Positions 57,767-64,000 of a stretch of DNA of 64,000 bases are shown piece after piece. This stretch comes from Hordeum vulgare subsp. vulgare (lineage: Eukaryota; Streptophyta; Magnoliopsida; Poales; Poaceae): the NCBI RefSeq assembly GCF_904849725.1, contig NC_058521.1:100364244-100428243 (forward strand), read 5' to 3'. The notes below the pieces were generated by a model that had not been told where the DNA came from, made no database searches, and worked only from the letters and a program-made list of their open reading frames with translations. Position 1 is the stretch's first letter; every line of letters starts with the position of its first letter. The translations under genes were made by a program, and so were the position numbers.

Positions 57767-58098
57767 CTGTCCATGGATAATGTTGGACAATTCGAAAGGA
57801 TGGCGGTTATAAATATGCAAAGACATGCATATTTATAGATGTCGCGCTTTCGAACGGGAGACGCATACTGGTCACGCATACTCATGATTGAAGAAACCTA
57901 TATATAGATAGCAAGTTTCATCGGCACGAACACCGGGACACAGCAAATTAAGGGGGTAGGAGGAGAAGTCTTTTGTGCTCACCAACAAACGTAGGGGCGG
58001 AGCTCGTCCAACGCACATGGAGGTCGTCGAACAACTGCACATTGAAATTCACTCGATCAACACAAATATGATGTTTTTATAAGATAATCAAAAAATAT
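57767..58098. other. Upstream region of TNPD
   Basis: No supported frame. This is the probable 5' untranslated or promoter region for the minus-strand genes; no convincing TATA box was identified. Confidence 0.4.
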
Positions 58099-58330
58099 GT
58101 GACCTCACTCTTATTTTCTTTTTTCTTTTTTCCTCTTATTCTTCTTCTTCTTATTATTATTCTTATTTTCTTTTTTCTTTTTTCCTCTTATTCTTCTTCT
58201 CCTTCTTCTTCTTTTCTTCTCTTCTTCTTATTCTTATTCTTATTATTATTATTATTCTTATTCTTATTCTTATTTTCTTTTTTATTTTTTCCTCTTATTC
58301 TTCTTCTCCTTCTTCTTCTTTTCTTCTTGT

Positions 58331-58366
<36 letters not shown>

Positions 58367-58657
58367 TTTTTTCTTTTTTCCTCTTATTCTTCTTCTCCTT
58401 CTTCTTGTTTTCTTCTTCTATTCTTCTTCTTATTATTATTATTATTATTATTTTCTTTTTTCCTCTTATTCTTCTCTTCCTCTCCTATTTTTCTTCTTCT
58501 TCTTCTTTCTTCTTTCTTCTCCTTCCCTTCATTTTCCTTCTTCTTCTTTTCCTTCTTCTTCTTATTTTTTTTCTTCTCCTTTCTCCTTCTTCTTCTTCTT
58601 CTTTCTACTTCTTCTTCTTCTCCTTCTTCTTTATTCTCCTTCCCTTCCTTTTCCTTC

Positions 58658-58689
<32 letters not shown>

Positions 58690-58920
58690 CTTCTTCTTCT
58701 TCTTCTTCTTCTTCTTCTTCTCCTTCCCTTCCTTTTTCTTCTTCTTATTCTTCTTCTTCTTTCTTCTCCTTCCCTTCCTTTTCCTTCTTCTTCTTTTCCT
58801 TCTTCTTCTTATTTTTTTCTTCTCCTTTCTCCTTCTTCTTCTTCTCCTTTCTCCTTCTTCTTCTTCTCCTTTCTCCTTCTTCTCCTTTCTCCTTCTTCTT
58901 ATTCTCCTTTTCTTCTTTAC
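58099..58920. repeat. 820-bp homopyrimidine tract (CTT/CTTCTT-rich)
   Basis: Nearly all plus-strand bases are C or T with interspersed ATT. The 274-codon frame here encodes only Leu, Ser, Phe and similar residues and is a low-complexity by-product. Confidence 0.93.
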
Positions 58921-59065
58921 TAAACAGGAAACTAACCTAACTAAACCTAAACTAAAACTGAACCTAAACTAAACTAATTTAACAACCTAACTAACTAGCC
59001 TAACTAACCTAATAAACTAAAAACTAACCTAACTAATTTAACATAAATAAAAATAAGGAAAAACA
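58921..59065. repeat. CCTAACTAA/CCTAAACTAA low-complexity tract
   Basis: Irregular copies of CCTAAACTAA and CCTAACTAA. Similar in composition to plant telomere repeats but not in the exact CCCTAAA unit. Confidence 0.8.
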
Positions 59066-59410
59066 AAAAAATGGGGAGACTCATCGGCGGGGGTGGCTGG
59101 GGCGTCGGGGCGGCAAGGAGGACGGGTGCGACGGGGCAGTGGGGCGTCGCCGGGGGCAGTGCGGCGGCGGGGGGCAGTGGTGGCGGCGGTGGGGTGCTGT
59201 GCGGCGGCGGGGGGCAGTGGTGGCGGCGGTGGGTGGCAGTGGTGGCGGCGGTGGGGGCAGGTGAGGGGCGGCGCAGGGGGTGGCGCAGGGGTCGGCATAG
59301 GGGGCGGCGCAGGGTTGGCCGGCCGCCGATGGTGCAGGAGGGAGGCGCGCACGACGGTGGAGAGAGAGACAGAGTGGGGAGTGGGGTAGTGGAGCGAGGG
59401 GCTAGGGGAT
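59066..59410. repeat. GGCGGC/GGGGGCAGTGGTGGCGG-rich tract
   Basis: GC-rich imperfect repeats (GGCAGTGGTGGCGGCGGTGG). The frames here on both strands are glycine/alanine- or proline/histidine-rich by-products. Confidence 0.8.
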
Positions 59411-59724
59411 AACGGCCGTCAGCTTTGTCGTCTGCCCCCGTACGGCAAAGGGCCCAATGACGGATGGCAAAGGCTAGGCGGATGGCAAAGAGCCTGTCCG
59501 TTGGACCTGGCCAGGCCCAAGGTCTAGTGGGACCCATCTGCCCTCTTTGTCGTGTGCCCTAGGTCTCTTTGCCGTCCGCAGGCAGACGACAAAGCCCTGG
59601 CCGATGGCAAACATTCTTTTTACCATCAGTGAGCCCTTTACCGTCCGCTTTAGGTCAGCTGACGGCAAAGAGCTTCTTTGCCATCAGCCAGCAGACGACG
59701 AATAACTGGCTGATGGCAAATTAC
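59411..59724. promoter_or_regulatory. Right subterminal repeat region of F
   Basis: About ten variants of TTTGCCGTCTGCC in both orientations (for example near 59425, 59445, 59546, 59570, 59640, 59665 and 59710). They mirror the left end and are presumed TNPA binding sites. Confidence 0.88.
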
Positions 59725-59739
59725 TGCATTCCAGTAGTG
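59724..59739 (-). repeat. Right terminal inverted repeat of F
   Basis: On the minus strand, CACTACTGGAATGCAG. Followed by AAG (59740-59742), the second copy of the target duplication. Confidence 0.93.
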
Positions 59740-59742
59740 AAG

Positions 59743-59919
59743 TCGCCATCTATCCAAGACTTGGAGATCTTTCCAACGATGGATTCTTCCCAAAGATCTT
59801 GAACCGCCATCTGGCTTCCGGCCTTACCAGGTCAAAGCCCGAATCACTTAAGGATGGGTCATCAGCTTGATGACCCGGCCCAACTAGGGCGGGTTACCCA
59901 ATAGATAATATCCCCAACA
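59743..59919 (-). repeat. 5' LTR of element E, second piece (177 bp)
   Basis: Collinear with the end of the intact LTR (35961-36137), from TCGCCATCT to ATATCCCCAACA. Followed by the CAACC duplication of E (59920-59924). Confidence 0.95.
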
Positions 59920-59924
59920 CAACC
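59920..59924. repeat. Target site duplication CAACC, right copy (element E)
   Basis: Identical to 35627-35631; element D coding sequence resumes at 59925. Confidence 0.93.
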
Positions 59925-60602
59925 TGCCTGGGGTCCATGACACTCCAGCCCAAGACACTGTGGATGCGGCGCGCACCGCGCGCCTGATGGAGACGGCTGC
60001 TGCGGCGGGTCGGGGCTATCCGGCTTATGCTCAGACGCCTCCCGCACCGCTTGATGCCAGAGGCAGCCACATCGGGGTGTCGTGTCTCATGCCCGCCCTA
60101 CGCAACGAGCGGATGCCGAAGGATTTCAAAGGACCAAGGAAGGTGCCCAATTACAGACCGGACCTCGAGCCAGGGTCATGGATCGAGAGTTACGAACTTG
60201 CGATGGACATGCTAGACGAGAACGGGGCGGTTTGCGCCAAGTATTTCCCCATGATGCTTGAAGGAACAACACGTGTATGGTTGAAAAACTTGCCACCTAA
60301 CTCCATCAACACTTGGGCAGAATTAAAGGAGCGGTTCATTAAGAATTTTCGTGGGACTTGCAAACGCCCAATGACCATCGTTGACTTACAACACTGCATC
60401 CAGCAGCCGGATGAGTGGGCCCATCACTGGACTTGGGAGTCGCAGAAGTTATTCATTCATGAGATGTCATTTCGGTGGCTCAGGCAGTGTTGATTCTGGA
60501 GAAAAATTGCCATTACGAGCCTCTGGTGTTGAAGCTGGGGCGACTTAAGCGTAAAGTGCAGGACATGGGCGAGTTGATGGATACCCTCACCAGATATGCC
60601 GA
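59925..60602 (+). pseudogene. gag: Gag capsid core of element D, second part
   Basis: It continues the frame of 34443-35631 in the correct codon phase. Capsid motifs are RNERMPKDFKGPRKVPNY, LEPGSWIESYELAMDMLDEN, TWAELKERFIKNFRGTCKRP and DLQHCIQQPDEWAHHW. A frameshift near 60430 moves the end (LEKNCHYEPLVLKLGRLKRK-type sequence) into another frame. Gag builds the particle that carries element RNA. Confidence 0.9.
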
Positions 60603-61199
60603 GTGAGACGACACCAAGGATCCTGGAGAGGACGATGACAAGGCTAGCACCGCAGGAGGGGCGAGTCATCGAAGGGTTACTCTCAGTTTCAAGGCCGGGG
60701 TAACCCCAACCATGGCGGGTAAGGTAAAAGAAGACAACAGGAAGGTCCCACAGATTTCATTGCTAATACCAATACCGGCAACGGAAACCACCACCAGAAG
60801 AAGCGGGGTTTCAGTGGGAAGAATCCGCTCAACTATCATGAGATGCTCAAAGGCCCCTGCCCACAGCATGCTACGGCTGAGGGGCCGGCGACCGTCTCTT
60901 GGGAGGATTGCTACGTGATGCAGGAGTTCCAAGCTGAAGCGCTCAAGAAAGGCTAAGGAGGTGATCAGGGCCAACGACAGGAACAGTTTGGCGCGCCCGG
61001 GTCATGAGAGAGCCCGTTCGGCGGTTTTCCTAACCCGGGACCACAGGGAAGGTCACAGCCCAACAGCTGATAGTACCAAGTTCACAATCAACAGCAGTAT
61101 AACCCACCAGGAGTGTTTCAGCAACCACCCCCGCAAGGATATCTCCAGTGACAGGATGATCGTAGCTGTTTCCAGAATAACCCTAAGCAGCTGAACAGT
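60603..61199 (+). pseudogene. Gag-protease linker of element D
   Basis: Basic, proline- and glutamine-rich remnants in several frames (for example GYPPQGGF-like pieces), with no intact zinc knuckle seen. The position matches 45971-46357 of element E. Confidence 0.55.
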
Positions 61200-61863
61200 G
61201 TGCAGTATCATGTGTTCACCACCAGCACCTGCAAACAAGATCAGAAGGTGAAACATAGAACTTTCAGCGTGGTTGAGCCGGCGCTCCCTAGGTACCTTCA
61301 TTGGTCTGAACAACCCATAACCTGGAGTAGGGAGGATCACCCGCCCCGAGTTGATAACCCTGGCGACTTGGCTTTGGTCGTGGCTCCCCAAGTCGGAGGA
61401 TACACCCTTTCCAAAGTCCCTATGGATAGAGGCAGCAGCAGTAACATCCTATACTACGATACCTTTCGAAGGATGAATATCTTGGAGAAAGACTTGATGC
61501 CATCGTCCACGGTTTTCCACGGCATTGTTCCGGGTAAGTCGGCGTATCCTATTGGGCGGATTAAACTTAACGTGGCTTTTGGCACAGAGTCCAATTACAG
61601 GAGCGAGTCTCTCATGTTTGAGGTGGTCAAAATCAAGAGCCCTTACCACACGTTGTTTGGAAGGCCGGCTTACGCTCGATTCATGGCTCGCTCATGTTAT
61701 GTTTATCTCAAGCTCAAGATGCCTGGTCCTAAGGGGCCTATTACGATCAGCAGAGACAGGAAGATAGCCCAAGAGTGCGAAGAGGGAGACGCAGCTTATG
61801 CCGAGACGGCTTGCCCGGCCGAGGAGCTCAAGTTTCACCAAGCCAATATTGACCCCGCAGACA
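61200..61863 (+). pseudogene. pol: Protease region of element D
   Basis: A single open frame (61200-62117) covers YHVFTTSTCKQDQKVKHRTF, YLHWSEQPITWSREDHPPRV and the active-site segment KVPMDRGSSSNILYYDTFRR. DRGSS replaces DGGSS; a change next to the catalytic Asp may impair the enzyme. Later blocks are FHGIVPGKSAYPIGRIKLNV and SPYHTLFGRPAYARFMARSC. Matches element E in order and sequence. Confidence 0.9.
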
Positions 61864-62840
61864 TGACGCCGCTCAATAGGCCAACAATCGACTGTGAGCC
61901 GCCCCTCAAGTTTAAGCCAACGGATGATACCAAGGTTATAGACTGCACACCTGGCGACTCAACCAAGCAGTTCACTATTGGGATGGGTCTGGATAGGAAA
62001 GCGTGCTCATCGAATTCATCCGTGAGAATCAGGCCATCTTTGCGTGGAAACCTTCTGACATGCCAGGTGTACCGAGAGAATTCGCTGAGCACCATCTTAA
62101 TACTGACCCCAAAGTAAAGCCAGTTCGGTAGTACCTTCGCAGGTTTAATGAGGAGCGACGTAAGGCGATTGGAGAGGAAGTCACTCGGCTTTTGGCCGCC
62201 GGGTTCATCAGCGAGGTTTTCCATCTTGAATGTTTGGCTAACCCGGTCCTCGTGCTAAAAAAGAACGACACTTTCCGCATGTGCATCGACTACACCAACC
62301 TCAACAGAGCCTGTCCGAAGGATCCCTTCGCCCTTCCCCGCATTGATCAAATCATTGACTCAACAGCGGGTTGCAAGCATTTCTGTTTCTTGGATGCTTA
62401 TTCAGGATACCACCAGATCAAGATGGCGGTGGCAGACCAGGAGAAAACGTCCTTCATAACCCCCTTCGGAGCCTTCTGTTACGTGTCTATGTCGTTCGGG
62501 CTCAAGAGTGCGGGGGCGACTTATCAGCGTTGCATCCAAAATTGTTTGCATAACCAGATCGGACGTAATGTCCATGCTTATGTTGACGACATCATAGTCA
62601 GATCTTAGAAGAAAGAGTCGCTCTTGGAGGATCTCAAGGAGACTTTTGACAATTTGCCCGTATACCAGATGAGGCTTAACCCTACCAAGTGCGTGTTTGG
62701 TGTTCCTGCGGGAAAGTTATTGGGTTTTCTGGTGTCAGAACGCGGCATTGAAGCTAACCTGGAAAAAACTGAAGCGATCACTTCGCTAGGAAGGCCGGCC
62801 AATATTAACCAAGTCTAGAGCACGGCGGGTTGTATCGCGG
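61864..62840 (+). pseudogene. pol: Reverse transcriptase of element D
   Basis: The connection (FKPTDDTKVIDCTPGDSTKQ) runs in the protease frame to a frameshift near 62000. RT follows in frame 62192-62608: FRMCIDYTNLNRACPKDPFA, FLDAYSGYHQIKMAVADQEK, MSFGLKSAGATYQRCIQNCL and the catalytic HAYVDDIIVRS (near 62575-62600), ending in a TAG after VRS. The thumb region continues in frame 62624-62818 (LLGFLVSERGIEANLEKTEA), ending at a TAG. The palm catalytic residues are intact. Confidence 0.92.
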
Positions 62841-63366
62841 CTCTAAGTCGTTTTATAAGTCACCTTGGGGAGAAGGCCATTCCTCTTTATCAGCTCCTCA
62901 AGAAAACTGATCAATTTGTATGGACGGACGAAGCCAACGAATCCTTTGAAGCCTTGAAGCGACAATTGGCTAAGCCGCAAGTGCTCGCGGCTCCCACGGA
63001 CAAGGATCCTATGCTCTTGTACATCGCGGCCAATTCTAAAGCAGTGAGTGTGGCAGTGGTTGTCGAGCGGAAGGAAGAAGGGAAGGAATACCTAGTTCAG
63101 CGACCAGTATATTTTATCAGCGAAGTCCTGACCCTCTCCAAACAACGCTACCTGCATTGGCAGAAGCTGGTCTTTGGGGTGTTTATGGCGAGTAGGAAGC
63201 TGAAGCACTACTTCCAAGGGCATCCCATCATGGTAGTTAGTTTTGCCCCCTTGGTGACATTATACAAAATCGAGAAGCAACTGGACGGATTGCTAAGTGG
63301 GCCATTGAGTTGGGGCCTCATCACGTGCGATATACTCCCCGTACGTCCATTAAGTCCCAAGCACTA
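62841..63366 (+). pseudogene. pol: First RNase H of element D
   Basis: Frame 62954-63367 contains MLLYIAANSKAVSVAVVVER (with Asn-Ser where active gypsy RNase H has an Asp-containing segment), VYFISEVLTLSKQRYLHWQK and VFGVFMASRKLKHYFQGHPI. The equivalent domain in E and H has the same changed start, as in Tat elements, where this first RNase H is thought to be degenerate and the second one active. The end is frame-shifted. Confidence 0.85.
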
Positions 63367-63830
63367 GTGGATTTCATCAACGACTAGACCGAGTTGCAGA
63401 TTCCAGAGGATAGGCCCGATCACACATATTGGACCATCTATTTCGACGGATTCAGGCAGTTGGAATGCTCGAGGGTTGGTGTGGTGCTAACCTCGCCTCA
63501 GGGTGAAAAATTTTGCTATGTCCTTCGGCTCATGTTTCCATGTACCAACAACGCAGCAGAGTATGAAGCCTTGCTCCATGGGTTGCGACTCGCCAAAGAG
63601 ATGAATCTCACGCGAGTCAGATGTTTGGGCGACTCAGATCTGGTGGCACAGCAGGTTTCTGGCACCTGGGATTCTAGATATCCCTTGATGGCGGCTTACA
63701 CGCGAGCTGTGTCAAACGTAGCGGGTCAGTTTCATGGTTATCAAGTGGATCACATCAACCGACGACTCAATGAAGCAGCAGATGGTATTTCCCGTCTTGG
63801 TTCACAGTGTAAGCCGGTTCCTCCCAATGT
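63367..63830 (+). pseudogene. pol: Second (archaeal-type) RNase H of element D
   Basis: Readable in one frame after a TAG near 63387: TYWTIYFDGFRQLECSRVGV (catalytic Asp intact), NNAAEYEALLHGLRLAKEMN (Glu), LGDSDLVAQQVSGTWDSRYP (Asp) and QVDHINRRLNEAADGISRLG (final catalytic region). This domain between the usual RNase H and integrase is the hallmark of Tat-lineage plant Ty3/gypsy elements. It would degrade the RNA strand during cDNA synthesis. Confidence 0.9.
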
Positions 63831-64000
63831 CTTGTTGGATTTATTACATAACCCTTCGGTGAGGCTACCTTCAGAGGAAGATTTGGCGGTGTCGGACCCC
63901 GAGTCTCAACTTGTGGCGGGTCTTCGTGCCACCCCGGATTGGGCGATTCCCCACATGGCGTATCTCACACGAGGCGAGTTACTCGCGGATGAATTATTGG
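63831..64000 (+). pseudogene. pol: Linker to integrase of element D, cut by window edge
   Basis: PPNVLLDLLHNPSVRLPSEE, VSDPESQLVAGLRATPDW and a TRGELLADELL end match the linker before integrase in element E. Integrase itself lies beyond the window. Confidence 0.85.

Larger units (their letters stand above)
48616..59739 (-). mobile_element. CACTA (En/Spm) DNA transposon F, 11.1 kb
   Basis: The ends are CACTATAGGAATCAGC on the left and, as reverse complement, CACTACTGGAATGCAG on the right. They are flanked by a 3-bp AAG duplication that is confirmed by the intact sister LTR. The subterminal regions carry many copies of TTTGCCGTCTGCC in both orientations. Inside are a TNPA-like and a TNPD-like gene, both on the minus strand, a tandem array, and low-complexity tracts. 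It is young relative to E, whose LTR it splits. Confidence 0.96.
35632..59919 (-). mobile_element. Tat-type Ty3/gypsy element E inserted in gag of related element D
   Basis: A minus-strand element: 3' LTR 35632-36137, a region with an antisense gene, pol and gag to 48267, and a 5' LTR in two pieces (48288-48615 and 59743-59919) around CACTA element F. A perfect 5-bp duplication (CAACC) flanks it. The two LTRs differ by roughly 4% by eye. Without F the element is about 13.2 kb. Confidence 0.95.
33849..64000 (+). mobile_element. Tat-type Ty3/gypsy element D, split by element E, right end outside window
   Basis: LTR, primer site and first part of gag occupy 33849-35631. After the insertion of E (with CACTA F inside it) the element resumes at 59925 with gag, protease, RT, RNase H and a second, archaeal-type RNase H up to the window edge. 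With one CAACC copy removed, gag continues in the same codon phase across the gap. Related to E but clearly diverged. Confidence 0.93.

Noticed and set aside
58099..58923. 274-codon open frame on the plus strand
   Set aside because: It translates the homopyrimidine tract into Leu/Ser/Phe runs; such tracts lack stop codons by composition and show no protein features.
58921..59065. Interstitial telomere repeat
   Set aside because: The exact CCCTAAA unit is not tandemly repeated; only similar composition.
59038..59537. Gly/Ala- and Pro/His-rich frames on both strands
   Set aside because: GC-rich imperfect repeats give open frames in several registers; no conserved domain.
1..64000. Host plant genes
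   Set aside because: Every coding region with recognisable motifs belongs to a transposable element; the antisense gene in E is the only one with a host-like exon structure, and it lies fully inside the element.

Overview
The window is transposable-element DNA from end to end and most likely comes from a large-genome Triticeae grass (wheat, barley, rye, Aegilops or a relative). The reasons are BARE-1/Angela-type Ty1/copia LTRs, an Athila-type Ty3/gypsy element whose LTR starts TGATACGTCCATTTTGC and has the usual Athila primer site, Tat-type gypsy elements with an extra RNase H and an antisense gene, and a CACTA transposon whose ends are packed with TTTGCCGTCTGCC repeats. I found no host gene, tRNA, rRNA or CRISPR array. 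Family names come from recognition, not a database search.

Layout. (1) 1-2710 and 12959-13266 are two halves of one minus-strand Tat-type gypsy element (H: partial LTR, RT/RNase H, protease, gag tail). It is split by a full-length plus-strand Athila element at 2711-12953, with LTRs 2711-4210 and 11439-12953 and the 5-bp target duplication GCCGC. (2) 13267-21104 is a minus-strand chromovirus (G, Tekay/Del type) with a 4.06-kb LTR, its integrase core deleted and its 5' end lost. (3) At a 13-bp tandem repeat (21092-21117) G meets a truncated minus-strand BARE-1/Angela copia element (A, 21118-27388). (4) 27389-28703 is an Athila remnant. (5) A second BARE-1/Angela copy (B) follows at 28704-32485, also cut short. 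(6) 32486-33848 is the LTR and gag start of another plus-strand gypsy element (C).

(7) From 33849 to the window end is a nested stack. Plus-strand Tat element D (LTR 33849-34354; gag 34443-35631, resuming at 59925 in the same frame) was entered in its gag gene by a related element E in the opposite orientation (35632-59919, duplication CAACC). The 5' LTR of E was later entered by an 11.1-kb CACTA transposon F (48616-59739, duplication AAG). D then runs through protease, RT and both RNase H domains to the right edge.

How the parts work. The retroelements encode capsid, protease, reverse transcriptase, RNase H and integrase for copy-and-paste movement, but every copy carries stops, frameshifts or deletions. 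F carries a TNPA-like regulatory gene with eight exons and a TNPD-like transposase gene that has lost its catalytic core in frame, so F probably depends on a helper. E carries, antisense to its own genome, a seven-exon gene (37143-40683) with a PF04195-type N-terminal region and a coiled coil; this is the most gene-like accessory locus in the window. By eye the LTR pairs differ by about 8% (Athila, first 600 bp) and about 4% (E), so the Athila insertion is older than the E insertion, and F is younger than E.
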